This document shows positions 40,197 through 48,689 of a stretch of 64,000 nt of DNA, one piece after another. The stretch's first letter is position 1. The number at the start of each line of letters is the position of its first letter. The stretch is from NCBI RefSeq assembly GCF_023243075.1, contig NZ_JALKFZ020000001.1, forward strand, positions 124,001 to 188,000, given 5' to 3'. This DNA is from Frankia sp. AiPa1 (GTDB taxonomy: Bacteria; Actinomycetota; Actinomycetes; Frankiales; Frankiaceae). The notes below the pieces were generated by a model. It was not told the DNA's origin, searched no databases, and saw only the letters and a list, made by a program, of their open reading frames with translations. Both the position numbers and the translations under genes were made by a program.

Positions 40197-40221
40197 TGGC
40201 ACTCTCATGTGCCGAGTGCCA
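40197..40221 (-). promoter_or_regulatory. CIRCE operator for HrcA
   Basis: Inverted repeat TGGCACTC - 9 nt - GAGTGCCA, matching the CIRCE consensus (TTAGCACTC-N9-GAGTGCTAA) with two changes per arm at the edges. It lies about 83 nt upstream of groES, overlapping the expected transcription start. HrcA would repress groESL here in the absence of heat stress. Confidence 0.92.
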
Positions 40222-40248
40222 ACCTAGCACCCGCAGAACGCACGTCAA
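40221..40248 (-). promoter_or_regulatory. groES promoter
   Basis: On the minus strand a -35 TTGACG (40243-40248) and -10 TAGGTT (40221-40226) are separated by 16 nt, a sigma-70/HrdB-type promoter. The -10 touches CIRCE, so HrcA binding would block initiation. Confidence 0.75.
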
Positions 40249-40500
40249 CCAAGAAGGTCGGATCTGTCAAGGCTCAGGCGCGGCACCCAGCCGGAGACGT
40301 ACCCCGCAATCCCTGGCCAATGCCAGCATCGCGCTCCACCGCGCATGCGGGGCGAAGCGCTCTTCAGTGCCCCCGCCCGCTACGCCGATACCCTGCCCAG
40401 GCGCCGTCGCCACCCGTCGACCTGCGCGACAACACCTGACCCAGCCAGGAACGGCCCCGACGGGGACGAGGCACGGCACGGACCGGACGGGAGCTTGATC

Positions 40501-40851
40501 ATGATCTGGATGTGGGAGGCCACGGCCGCCGCGGGCCAGCTCCCCGCACTGCGGGATTGGGCGATCCACGCCCTGTCTGGACGAAAAGGTGAGGTGTATC
40601 TCAGTCATCAGGCAGCCGGTGATCTGATCATCGTGATCGTTCGCTCGCCCTGGACCGGATCCGGCGGCGGAAGTGATCAGGATTCCATCCCTGAGGATCC
40701 CGCGGAGGTGCCGATGCCCGCGCCGCCCTCCGGGCTCACCGCGGGACCCCCACGGGCCTGGCCGTTCGAACAGATCCACCCGGTGGTGGACGGCGGTCCG
40801 CCCGCGGCCGGCGCCCGCGGATCCACCCGCGAGGAGCCACCGAACCGGTGA
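40501..40851 (+). CDS. Hypothetical protein of 116 residues
   Basis: I do not recognise this protein. It begins MIWMWEATAAAGQLPALRDW, has a compact alpha/beta-looking core (HQAAGDLIIVIVRSPW) and a Pro-rich second half ending in PFEQIHPVVDG. ATG 40501 has GGGAGC about 9 nt upstream. It is divergent from groES and runs toward the marR remnant. No signal peptide or transmembrane helix. Confidence 0.55.
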   Translation: MIWMWEATAAAGQLPALRDWAIHALSGRKGEVYLSHQAAGDLIIVIVRSPWTGSGGGSDQDSIPEDPAEVPMPAPPSGLTAGPPRAWPFEQIHPVVDGGPPAAGARGSTREEPPNR

Positions 40852-40954
40852 CGGCGACACCGGCCCGGCACCAGGCAAGGACCCAACGCCCCGCGACGGC
40901 TCCCCGACCGCTACGGCCTTTCAGGTAGGCGGAGCCCAGCCGAGGGCCCCCTCC

Positions 40955-41340
40955 TCATGTCGTCGGCGTCGGCGCCGTGCCGTCGGCAGCCGCGCCCCCC
41001 GCGGCGGCCGCCCGTTCGGCGTCCTCGTGCGACTCGATCTGCTGGCGGGCGGCCTCGCAGGCGGCGGCGCCATGGGTCGGATCCACGTCGAGCAGACGGA
41101 CGACGATCCTGCGCAGCAGCCGAACGAACTCCTGACGCTCGGCGGGCTCCAGGTTCCCCAGGACGTGCTGGTCGACAAGGAGTTGTTCCTGCTGCGCGAT
41201 CGCGCAGAGCTCGGCGCCCCGATCCGTGGCGGTGATGATGCGCGCTCGCCGGTCGGCCGGATCCGGCTGGCGGCGGACGAGGCCGTCCCGCTCCAGCTCG
41301 TCGACCAGGCGGACCATGACCGTGCGGTCGATCCCGAACC
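40955..41340 (-). pseudogene. MarR-family regulator, N-terminally truncated
   Basis: The frame reads FGIDRTVMVRLVDELERDGL then VRRQPDPADRRARIITATDRG, the recognition helix and wing of a MarR repressor, followed by the dimerising C-terminal helix and a Pro/Ala/Thr tail. The about 55 N-terminal residues of a normal MarR are missing: a TGA lies one codon before the FGIDR segment. A remnant protein could start at ATG 41317 but would lack most of the winged-helix domain. It faces an azoR remnant, the usual divergent marR-azoR pair, with the shared region deleted. Confidence 0.8.
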
Positions 41341-41373
41341 TTCACCGATAACCTTGGCGACAAAGGACGGACG

Positions 41374-41704
41374 ATGTCCCATCTGCTGCATGTCGACGCG
41401 AGCCTGGCCCGTGAGGGCTCAACCTCCCGGGCCCTCGGCACAGCCTTCGTCGAGGCCTGGCGGGCCGCCCACCCCGGTGGCACCGTCACCTACCGGGACC
41501 TGGCGCTCACCCCGCCGCCGCACCTGGACTGGGACGCCCTCGCCGCGGCCGGCCTGCCGCCCGAGCAGCACACTCCCGCGCAGGCCGAGGCCGTCAAGCG
41601 GCGCGAGGAGCTCATAGTCGAGCTCGAGGCCGCGGACGAACTCCTGCTGTCCGTACCGCCGCAAAGCCGGCGAGCAGGCCCTGCGCGCCCGTGCGGCCGC
41701 CTGA
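41374..41704 (+). pseudogene. FMN-dependent NADH-azoreductase, internally deleted
   Basis: ATG 41374 with AAAGGACGG upstream starts a normal AzoR N-terminus: MSHLLHVDASLAREGSTSRA, TVTYRDLAL and ELEAADELLLSVP at about residue 90. The next expected motif is PMYNF, but the sequence jumps to YRRKAGEQALRARAAA and a TGA at 41702-41704, which reads like an AzoR C-terminus in another frame. About 100 central codons are gone, including the flavin site, so the gene is dead. The annotatable frame continues past the junction without homology. Confidence 0.8.
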
Positions 41705-41761
41705 TCCCGCCCGGCCCTCACCCCGCGCGCCGGCTGCGCGGCCTTCCCGCCTCGGCCGGCC

Positions 41762-42457
41762 TCAGGAAGCCAGGCGGGCGTGTCCCGGCAGGTCGCGCTC
41801 CAGGCCGTCCAGGAAGGCACCGTAGCCGACCGTGTTGATCGGCCGGGCCCGCATGACGAAGGCGTCTCCACCCGACGGCTGGTAGTAGCCACGCCGCGTA
41901 CCGATGTCGACGAAGCCGAGCCGGTGGTAGAGGGCTCGGGCCGTATGGTTGTCGGTGCGTACCTCCAGCCCGCACGAACGAGCGCCCGTCTCGCGGGCCC
42001 GGCGCAACAACGCGATCATCAGCCGCGCACCGATCCCCCGGCCCCGCGCTGCCGGCACGACCCCGACCGTCTGGACGTAGGCCCCGTCGTCGGAGATCGC
42101 CAGGCCCGCGTAGCCGACGATCGACTCCAGGTCATGCGTGGCGGTGCCGCGGGGATGCGCCATGGCAGTCAGGTAGTACCGCTGATCGCCCTGCGCGAGC
42201 TCCGACCAGAACAGCTCGGCGCTCCAGGCATCGGTGACGAAGACGGTCCGCTCCAGCCGCGCGATGGTCTCGATGTGCCACCACCGCGTCGGCACCAGCA
42301 CGAGGTCGGCCTCGGGCAGCCGTCCCAGCGCAGGCCGGTTCGCCGCGGACGGCTCGACCGGCAGTCCCGCCTCAGATCCTGGTCCCGCCTGTGCCTGCGG
42401 CCCCATGGCAGACAGGCCGTCAGCAGACGGCCGGGGAGTGCTGTCCGGCTCGGTCAC
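41762..42457 (-). CDS. rimI: Ribosomal protein S18 alanine N-acetyltransferase RimI
   Basis: GNAT acetyltransferase of 231 residues. The acetyl-CoA loop VVPAARGRGIGARLM, the NHTARALYHRLGF helix and the DAWSAELFWSEL N-terminal segment are typical of RimI. A Pro/Ala-rich extension of about 45 residues precedes the fold. GTG 42457 overlaps the tsaB stop as GTGA, so it is coupled to tsaB. In most relatives tsaD follows; here it does not. Confidence 0.93.
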   Translation of the reverse strand: MTEPDSTPRPSADGLSAMGPQAQAGPGSEAGLPVEPSAANRPALGRLPEADLVLVPTRWWHIETIARLERTVFVTDAWSAELFWSELAQGDQRYYLTAMAHPRGTATHDLESIVGYAGLAISDDGAYVQTVGVVPAARGRGIGARLMIALLRRARETGARSCGLEVRTDNHTARALYHRLGFVDIGTRRGYYQPSGGDAFVMRARPINTVGYGAFLDGLERDLPGHARLAS

Positions 42458-43260
42458 GCCCGGACTGGCTTCGGGGCGTGCGGTTCGGTGGCGTCCGGCC
42501 GTCGCAGGTAGAGCGGGACCAGCGGCGCCGGGAGACGCCCGGCCAGCAGGTCGGCACCGGCGAGGCCGGCGAGCAGTTCCGGGCGCGGATAGCCGGCCTC
42601 CGGCACGGTGGCGTCCCCGCCCGCGGCCGGCATCTCAAGCTCGGCGAAGTCGGCGAACATGCCCGCGTACATCGCGCGGCCCGGGCCGACGACCGCTGCC
42701 ACGCCCTGCGCACGCAGCGCCTCGGCGACCTCGATCGGGCGGCCGACCCGAGGATCACCCATCCGCACGCCGTCCTCATACCGGGCCCAGTACACCTCCC
42801 GCCGACGGGCGTCGGTGACGACCGCGGTCGCCCCGGTCGTGGCCGCACCGATCCCGTCCAGCGAGCAGACGCCGTGCACCGGAATCTCCAGGGCATCGGC
42901 GAACGCCGCCGCCGTCACCATCCCGACCCGCAGGCTCGTGAACGGCCCGGGCCCGGCTCCGACAACGATCGCCGCCAGGTCAGACGGATGTACGTCCGCC
43001 TCGTCCAGCACCGAGCGCATCGACGGGGCAAGTAGTTCGCCGTGCCGGCGGGCGTCCACGGTGACGACGCTGCCCCGCGGCCAGACCCGCACCGCGCTCC
43101 CGTCCCCCGATCCATCCGACGATTGCGCCGGATCACTCGAAGAACCCGGCGCATCCGGGGCACTCGTACCGCCCGGCTCCGGGACGGGTTCGGCAGCCGT
43201 CAGTTCGGCGAGGGCCACAGCACAAGCAGCCGTGGACGTGTCAAGGGCCAGCACCAACAC
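42454..43260 (-). CDS. tsaB: tRNA t6A37 biosynthesis protein TsaB
   Basis: Actin-like ATPase-fold partner of TsaD in threonylcarbamoyl-adenosine formation on ANN-decoding tRNAs. MLVLALDTSTAACAVAL, HGELLAPSMRSVL and VVGAGPGPFTSLRVGM are family signatures. At 268 residues it has an Asp/Ser/Gly-rich insert at about 24-58. Same operon as tsaE and rimI. Confidence 0.94.
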   Translation of the reverse strand: MLVLALDTSTAACAVALAELTAAEPVPEPGGTSAPDAPGSSSDPAQSSDGSGDGSAVRVWPRGSVVTVDARRHGELLAPSMRSVLDEADVHPSDLAAIVVGAGPGPFTSLRVGMVTAAAFADALEIPVHGVCSLDGIGAATTGATAVVTDARRREVYWARYEDGVRMGDPRVGRPIEVAEALRAQGVAAVVGPGRAMYAGMFADFAELEMPAAGGDATVPEAGYPRPELLAGLAGADLLAGRLPAPLVPLYLRRPDATEPHAPKPVRA

Positions 43261-43352
43261 CCCTTCAGCCTACGGACGCACCCTGAGCACCTCCGCCGCG
43301 CCCCAGCGCAGCCTCCTCCGAGAGGTGGGCGGGCGGGTCAGGGGGTGGCGGG

Positions 43353-43892
43353 TCAGGGGGTGGCGGTGGAGAAGGCGCGCAGGCGGTCGGTCCAGGAGGG
43401 CCCGTAGGCATGCAGCCGCACGGTCCGCGTCTCGCCGGACTCGACGGCGGTGGGCCTGGCCACCACGATCTCGAGATGATCCTGGGCGAGGCCTTCGACC
43501 AGGCCCGCTCCCCATTCGACGACCGTCACCGAGCTCTCGGCATCGGCGTCAAGGTCGAGGTCGTCCGCCTCGGCCGCGCCGCCGAGACGGTAGGCGTCCA
43601 CGTGGACGAGGGGGATGCGGCCGTCCAGGTACACCCGGGCGATCACGAACGTCGGTGAGGTGACGGTCTCCCGAACACCGAGACCGGCGGCGATGCCCTG
43701 CGCGAGCACCGTCTTGCCGGCACCGAGCGGGCCGGAGAGCACCACCAGGTCACCGGGACGCAGCAATTCGGCCAGCCGCGCACCGAGCTCCCGCATCCGC
43801 CCCGCGGTCGCAACCTCGGCGGTCGGGACGGCGGTGCGGGCCACCGCACCGGCCTCGGCGCCGCGCGCCGCGTTCACGCTCATGGCTCCCAT
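43353..43892 (-). CDS. tsaE: tRNA t6A37 biosynthesis ATPase TsaE
   Basis: P-loop ATPase of 179 residues needed to turn over the TsaB-TsaD complex. Walker A is SGPLGAGKTVLAQG, then TSPTFVIARVY, HVDAYRL and the VVEWGAG motif. Starts at ATG 43892 or 43883. The stop lies in a 15-bp duplicated sequence (GGGTCAGGGGGTGGC twice at 43333-43362). Confidence 0.95.
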   Translation of the reverse strand: MGAMSVNAARGAEAGAVARTAVPTAEVATAGRMRELGARLAELLRPGDLVVLSGPLGAGKTVLAQGIAAGLGVRETVTSPTFVIARVYLDGRIPLVHVDAYRLGGAAEADDLDLDADAESSVTVVEWGAGLVEGLAQDHLEIVVARPTAVESGETRTVRLHAYGPSWTDRLRAFSTATP

Positions 43893-43953
43893 TGTCGTCG
43901 CTCGGTCCGTCAGCGCCCGTCGACGCCCAGTCAGCGCGCCTCCGCGCCGACGG

Positions 43954-45123
43954 CTACGCGGCGCTCCCGCCCGCGTCCCGCTCGCCCGCGGCGACCTGAC
44001 CGGTCATGCCGGCGTCCAGGAACTGGGCGGCCCCGGTCCGGGGCCGGGGCAGGGCGACCTCGGCGAGAGCACGCCCCACCAGCCGTCGGATCGCCTCGTT
44101 CACCACCGCGGGACGCTCCAACATGATCGCGTGCCCGGCGTCGGCCTCGACGACGAGCTCCGCCTCGGGCAGGGCGGCGGCAATGGCCCGGCTGTGGCCG
44201 ACGGGGGTCATCAGGTCCACGTCACCGACGACGATCACCGTGGGGGTCGCGGTGAGCCGGTCGACGGCGGCGAGCCGGTCGACGTCGAGCAGGGCCGGCA
44301 GGAAGGCCGCGATGACCTCGACCGGGGTGTCGGAGACCATGTTCTCCAGGAACGTCACGACAGCGGGCGGCAGGTCGGTGGCGCCGAAGGCGATCCGGCG
44401 AGTCACCTCCCAGGACAGATCGCTGCCACGGCCACGCAGGTGTTCCAGGATCCCGGAGGTCCGTCGCATGCCGACGGAGACGCCGGGCACGACCCGGCGC
44501 ACGACGCCGGTCAGCAGGGCCGCGGGGCCGAGCGCTGCCCGGGCAAGCTCCGAGGCGCTGGTCGACAGCAGCGCCACGCCGATGATCCGGTCGGCGAACA
44601 GCTCGGGGTGGACCTCGGCGAGACCCAGCACCGCCATGCCGCCCATCGAATGGCCGATCAGCACGATCGGCCCGTCGGGCACGCGCTCGCGGATCACCCG
44701 GTACAGGTCGTCGGCGAGCACGTCGATCGTGCAGTTGCCGGCGGCGGACGGACCGGAGCGACCGTGGGCGCGCTGGTCGAAGAACACCATGCGCCCGAGG
44801 TCGGCCAGGTCCCGCTGCTGGAGGACCCAGCTGTCGGCCCGCACGCAGAACCCGTGTACGAACAGCAGCGTGAGCGGCGCGTCGACCGGTCCGGTCTCCT
44901 CGACGTGCAGCGGCACCCCGTCACCGGCGATCACCGTGGTCACCCGGCCGCCGATCGGCCCGAGCGCGATCGGCTCCACGCCGTCAGCCCGGGTACGACG
45001 CCGGTGGATCGCCCGGCGTTCGGCGACGAGCCCGGCGACGGCGGCCGCCCCGAAGACCCCGAGCGAGCCCGCCATGGCCCGGGCTGCCCGGGATCCCGCC
45101 ACCGCGCCGACCGACCTGCCCAT
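43954..45123 (-). CDS. Alpha/beta hydrolase of the tsaE-alr cluster
   Basis: Hydrolase of 389 residues. LLFVHGFCVRADSW is the oxyanion strand, DQRAHGRSG precedes the nucleophile elbow IGHSMGGMA, VVGDVDLMTP places the acid and DAGHAIMLERP the histidine. An N-terminal hydrophobic stretch (AGSLGVFGAAAVAGLVAERR) may anchor it to the membrane. The family lies between alr and tsaE in many actinobacteria; substrate unknown. Confidence 0.88.
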   Translation of the reverse strand: MGRSVGAVAGSRAARAMAGSLGVFGAAAVAGLVAERRAIHRRRTRADGVEPIALGPIGGRVTTVIAGDGVPLHVEETGPVDAPLTLLFVHGFCVRADSWVLQQRDLADLGRMVFFDQRAHGRSGPSAAGNCTIDVLADDLYRVIRERVPDGPIVLIGHSMGGMAVLGLAEVHPELFADRIIGVALLSTSASELARAALGPAALLTGVVRRVVPGVSVGMRRTSGILEHLRGRGSDLSWEVTRRIAFGATDLPPAVVTFLENMVSDTPVEVIAAFLPALLDVDRLAAVDRLTATPTVIVVGDVDLMTPVGHSRAIAAALPEAELVVEADAGHAIMLERPAVVNEAIRRLVGRALAEVALPRPRTGAAQFLDAGMTGQVAAGERDAGGSAA

Positions 45124-45308
45124 TCCCGCCTCCGTCCACCGCGTGGCCCGGCTCCTCCGGGCTGCACTGAACCGATGATGCCTCGCACATCGGGCACAGG
45201 CAGGGCTGATGGGACCTACCTGCGCAGGGGTAGCGCCCAGGCCGCGCCGTGACCATCGGCCATCGGCGAACGAGCCGCCGGGGGCGCCGGCGAACGTATA
45301 CCGACGGA

Positions 45309-46571
45309 TCAGGCGAAGCCGGGCATTGGGAAACCGCCGACCAGCTCAGTGACCTGCGCGCGGACCCGCTCGATCGTCGCGGTGTCGTCGGCTCCGGCAG
45401 CCTTGACGACATCGTCGATCCAGCCGGCGAGCAGCGGCATGTGGGCCGTGGTGAGGCCGCGCGTGGTGATGGCGGCAGTGCCGAGCCGGATGCCGGACGG
45501 GTCGAACGGCTTGCGCTTGTCGAACGGCACGGCGTTGTAGTTCAGCTCGATACCGGCGGCGTCGAGCGCCTTCGCCGCAGGCTTGCCGCCGATGTTCTTG
45601 CTGGTCAGGTCGATGAGGATCAGATGGTTGTCGGTGCCGCCGGTGACCAGGTCGAAGCCACGCTCCACGAGCGCCTCGGCGAGGGCACGGGCGTTGGCGA
45701 CCACGGCCTGCGCGTACTCGCGGAACGACGGGGTCGACGCCTCCCGCAGGGCGACGGCGATCGCCGCGGTGGTGTGGTTGTGCGGGCCGCCCTGCAGGCC
45801 GGGGAAGACCGCCTTGTCCAGCGCCGCGGCGTGCTCGGCGTCGGACATCAGCATCGCCCCCCGTGGGCCGCGCAGCGTCTTGTGGGTGGTGGTGGAGATG
45901 ACGGACGCGTGGCCGACGGGCGACGGGTGCGCGCCGCCGGCGATCAGGCCGGCGATGTGCGCGATGTCCGCGACCAGCACTGCATCGACCTCGCGGGCGA
46001 TCTCGGCGAAGGCCGGGAAGTCGATCGTGCGCGGGATCGCCGTGCCGCCGCAGAAAATGACCTTCGGACGCTCGGCCCGGGCGAGGTCACGCACCTCGTC
46101 CAGGTCGATCCGGCCGGTGTCGGCCCGCACCCCATAACGAACGCTGCGGAACCACCTGCCGGTCGCCGACACACTCCAGCCGTGGGTCAGATGCCCACCC
46201 ATCGGCAGCGCCAGACCCATGATCGTGTCACCCGGCTGCGCGAAGGCCAGATAGACGGCCAGGTTCGCCGGCGAGCCCGAGTACGGCTGGACGTTGGCGT
46301 GCTCGACACCGAACAGCGCCTTCGCCCGGTCGACCGCGAGCGCCTCGATCGGGTCGATGAGCTGCTGACCCTCGTAGTAGCGGCGGCCGATGTAGCCCTC
46401 GGAGTACTTGTTGGTCAGCACCGAGCCGGACGCCTCGAGCACCGCGGTGGAGACGTAGTTCTCCGAGGCGATCAGCCTGATGGAACCGTGCTGCCGGGCT
46501 GCCTCGGCCTCGACGAGGCTCGCGATCTCCGGGTCGGCGACGGTGAGTTCGGGAAGAGGGGGATTGTGCAT
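45309..46571 (-). CDS. glyA: Serine hydroxymethyltransferase GlyA
   Basis: PLP enzyme of 420 residues that makes glycine and 5,10-methylene-THF from serine, the main source of one-carbon units for PurN and PurH. Motifs: SENYVSTAVLEASGSVLTNK, YYEGQQ, HLTHGWSVSATG and the PLP lysine in STTTHKTLRGPRGA. ATG 46571 has GGAGG 5 nt upstream, and that site is buried in a hairpin at the end of a ZTP riboswitch, so expression should rise when ZMP/ZTP accumulates. Confidence 0.97.
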   Translation of the reverse strand: MHNPPLPELTVADPEIASLVEAEAARQHGSIRLIASENYVSTAVLEASGSVLTNKYSEGYIGRRYYEGQQLIDPIEALAVDRAKALFGVEHANVQPYSGSPANLAVYLAFAQPGDTIMGLALPMGGHLTHGWSVSATGRWFRSVRYGVRADTGRIDLDEVRDLARAERPKVIFCGGTAIPRTIDFPAFAEIAREVDAVLVADIAHIAGLIAGGAHPSPVGHASVISTTTHKTLRGPRGAMLMSDAEHAAALDKAVFPGLQGGPHNHTTAAIAVALREASTPSFREYAQAVVANARALAEALVERGFDLVTGGTDNHLILIDLTSKNIGGKPAAKALDAAGIELNYNAVPFDKRKPFDPSGIRLGTAAITTRGLTTAHMPLLAGWIDDVVKAAGADDTATIERVRAQVTELVGGFPMPGFA

Positions 46572-46576
46572 ACTGA

Positions 46577-46690
46577 CCTCCGGCACGTCTCATTCGGCCG
46601 GAGGCACCCAGACGCGCGGCACCGATCCGCTTCATCGCTCCCCGGTGGTCGATTCCACCTCTGTGCGCCAGTCGCGATCGCATCCCGATC
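46577..46690 (-). ncRNA. ZTP (pfl) riboswitch with translational expression platform, upstream of glyA
   Basis: Minus-strand sequence matches the ZTP aptamer. P1 is ATCGC (46674-46678) paired with GCGAT (46634-46638). Between them come GACTGGCGCACAG and P2 hairpin GGTGG/CCACC (46655-46659, 46644-46648), then the conserved CCGGGGAGCG. After a linker, the second domain has CCGCGCGTCTGGGTGC, close to the consensus CCGCCUGGGC. Directly after, CCTCCGGC (46597-46604) is exactly complementary to GCCGGAGG (46577-46584), which contains the glyA ribosome-binding site. Binding of ZMP/ZTP would be expected to free the site. No U-tract, so control is probably at translation. Confidence 0.88.
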
Positions 46691-46823
46691 CTAGTCGCCG
46701 GACGACACCGGCCGCACGGCCGCCCGGCAGGGTCACATCCGGGCCGGGACGCCCGGCCAAGAAGGGCGATGTCCTCTACCGTAGAGAGGACCGGCCCATC
46801 GATGGTCATCCGGAGGCGGATTC

Positions 46824-47201
46824 ATGAAGCTGTCGTGGCGCAGGCGTACGGACGACGCTGCGGGGAGCCCGGGTCGCGGGCTCACCGGGCCGGCGCGGGC
46901 CGCCGCGCTGGGCGTGGCCGATAGTCCAGACGTCGAAGCGGATCTCGAGCCTGGTTTCGAGTCGGAGCCCGCCGCCGTGGGCGCCGCCCTGAGCGCGACG
47001 CCGGCTGTCACGGTGCCCGCGTCGCCCGGTCCGAACCCGCCGGCCGGGTCGAAGCCGGTCATGCTGACCCTGACCACCCGGGCGCGCATCGAGGAGACCG
47101 AGCGGGAGGCCGCCCAGCCGGTGCGGCGCCGGATGGAACGCGGCATGTTCGGTGGCAGCGCCCCCACTGGCGGCGGCTGCTCCTCCGGCGGCTGCGGCTG
47201 A
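46824..47201 (+). CDS. Small hypothetical protein with Gly/Cys tail
   Basis: Unrecognised protein of 125 residues. ATG 46824 has CGGAGGCGG at good spacing, which supports it as real. It begins MKLSWRRRTDD, is Ala/Pro/Glu-rich in the middle, has a predicted helix with many Arg/Glu (LTTRARIEETEREAAQPVRRRM) and ends GGGCSSGGCG. The CXXXXC end could bind metal. Divergent from glyA and convergent with alr. Confidence 0.6.
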   Translation: MKLSWRRRTDDAAGSPGRGLTGPARAAALGVADSPDVEADLEPGFESEPAAVGAALSATPAVTVPASPGPNPPAGSKPVMLTLTTRARIEETEREAAQPVRRRMERGMFGGSAPTGGGCSSGGCG

Positions 47202-47298
47202 CCTCCAAGTCCCGGCAGGCCGGCTCCGCACCCGACGCCGCCGTGGGCACGGCCTCGTCCCGTCCCGCCTCGTCCCGCTTGGCCGTGGTCGCCGGCGG

Positions 47299-48453
47299 TC
47301 AGCGGTACACGCGGGGTACGCGGGCGCCGATCCGGCTGACGATCTCGTAGTTGATCGTGCCGATGGCTGCGGCCCAGTCGTCCGCGGTCGGCTCGCCGCG
47401 GTCACCTGGGCCGAACAGCACCACCTCGTCGCCGACGGCCACCTTGTCGTCCCCGACGTCGAGGACGAACTGGTCCATGCACACCGTCCCGGCGATACGT
47501 CGTCGGCGCCCGCCCAACAGCACCTCGCCGACGTTCGTCGCCGCCCTGGGGATGCCGTCGGCGTAGCCCAGGGGGACCAGGGCCAGCGTGGTCGTCCGGT
47601 CGGTGGTGTACCGGTGCGCGTAGGACACGCCGGTGCCCGCCGGCACCCGCTTGACCAGGGCGGCGTGGCTGACCAGCGTCATCGCCGGGCGCAGGCCGAA
47701 GCGGGCCGGGGGGCCGACCTCTGGTCCCGGGGACAGGCCGTACACCGCCACGCCCGGCCGGACCAGGTCGAAGTGCGTCTGCGGGCTGACCAGCGTGGCC
47801 GCCGAGTTCGCGAGGTGGCGCACGGTCGGCGCGAGCCCTGCTTTCTCCGCCAGGTCGACGGCGTCGCGAAACGCCTCGATCTGGCCCTGCACCATCGGGT
47901 GCCCAGGGACGTCGGCGAAGGCCAGGTGGCTCCACACGCCGTACGCCTCGAGGACCCCCTGCGCCTGCAGTGCCGCCGCGGTGTCGCACAGGTCGGGCCA
48001 GTCCGCCGGCGCCGCCCCGGCCCGGCCAAGCCCGGTGTCGACCTTGAGATGGACCCGCGCCCGCCGGCCCACCCGCCGAGCAGCCTCGGCGATCCGCCGC
48101 AGCGCCCAGGGCGCCGACGCCGACAGGTCCACGTCGGCCGCGATCGCCGCGTCAACCCCCTCGCCGGGCGTGGCGAGCCAGCACAGCACTGGCACGGTGA
48201 TGCCGGCCGCGCGCAGCGCCAAGGCCTCCTCGAGGAACGCGGTGCCGAGCCAGCTCGCCCCGCCGTCCAGCGCGGCCCGGGCGCAGGGAACCAGGCCGTG
48301 GCCGTAGCCGTCGGCCTTGACAACGGCCATGGTCGCCGCGGGCCCGGCCCGAGCGGCCAGCGCCGCGACCGACTCACGCACCGCGTCCAGCTCGATGACC
48401 GCGTGGGTGCGGCTGGCCGGCCCGCCCGGCGCCTCGGTCCGCTGTTCGTTCAC
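47299..48453 (-). CDS. alr: Alanine racemase Alr
   Basis: Fold-type III PLP enzyme making D-alanine for peptidoglycan. The PLP lysine is in AVVKADGYGHG, the catalytic tyrosine in GVSYAHRY, and HLKVDTGLGRAG and VCMDQFVLDVG are conserved. From GTG 48453 it is 384 residues, the usual length; longer upstream reading is Pro/Gly-rich and not homologous. A weak ribosome-binding site makes the exact start uncertain. Followed in the cluster by hydrolase-tsaE-tsaB-rimI after the glyA insertion. Confidence 0.95.
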   Translation of the reverse strand: MNEQRTEAPGGPASRTHAVIELDAVRESVAALAARAGPAATMAVVKADGYGHGLVPCARAALDGGASWLGTAFLEEALALRAAGITVPVLCWLATPGEGVDAAIAADVDLSASAPWALRRIAEAARRVGRRARVHLKVDTGLGRAGAAPADWPDLCDTAAALQAQGVLEAYGVWSHLAFADVPGHPMVQGQIEAFRDAVDLAEKAGLAPTVRHLANSAATLVSPQTHFDLVRPGVAVYGLSPGPEVGPPARFGLRPAMTLVSHAALVKRVPAGTGVSYAHRYTTDRTTTLALVPLGYADGIPRAATNVGEVLLGGRRRRIAGTVCMDQFVLDVGDDKVAVGDEVVLFGPGDRGEPTADDWAAAIGTINYEIVSRIGARVPRVYR

Positions 48454-48689
48454 CGGGACAACGCTACCGGCCGTGACGGCACCGCCGACCGCGGCGAGCA
48501 AGATCCAGCTGCACAGGTCACCGGGAGGGCAAATCGGACACGAATACCCCCACGGCGACCTGTTTGGATCTTGATCCTGCCCGGCCCCGACATCTCCGTT
48601 ACAGAATGTGACACTGACCGTCTGGTGGGAGGGCGCCGGTCCCGAACTGACCAGCCCGGTCGACGGGGCCCGCGCCTCGGCTGACATCG

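Noticed and set aside
46577..46690. Glycine riboswitch as the glyA leader
   Set aside because: The glycine aptamer core is not present; the conserved blocks fit the ZTP aptamer instead.
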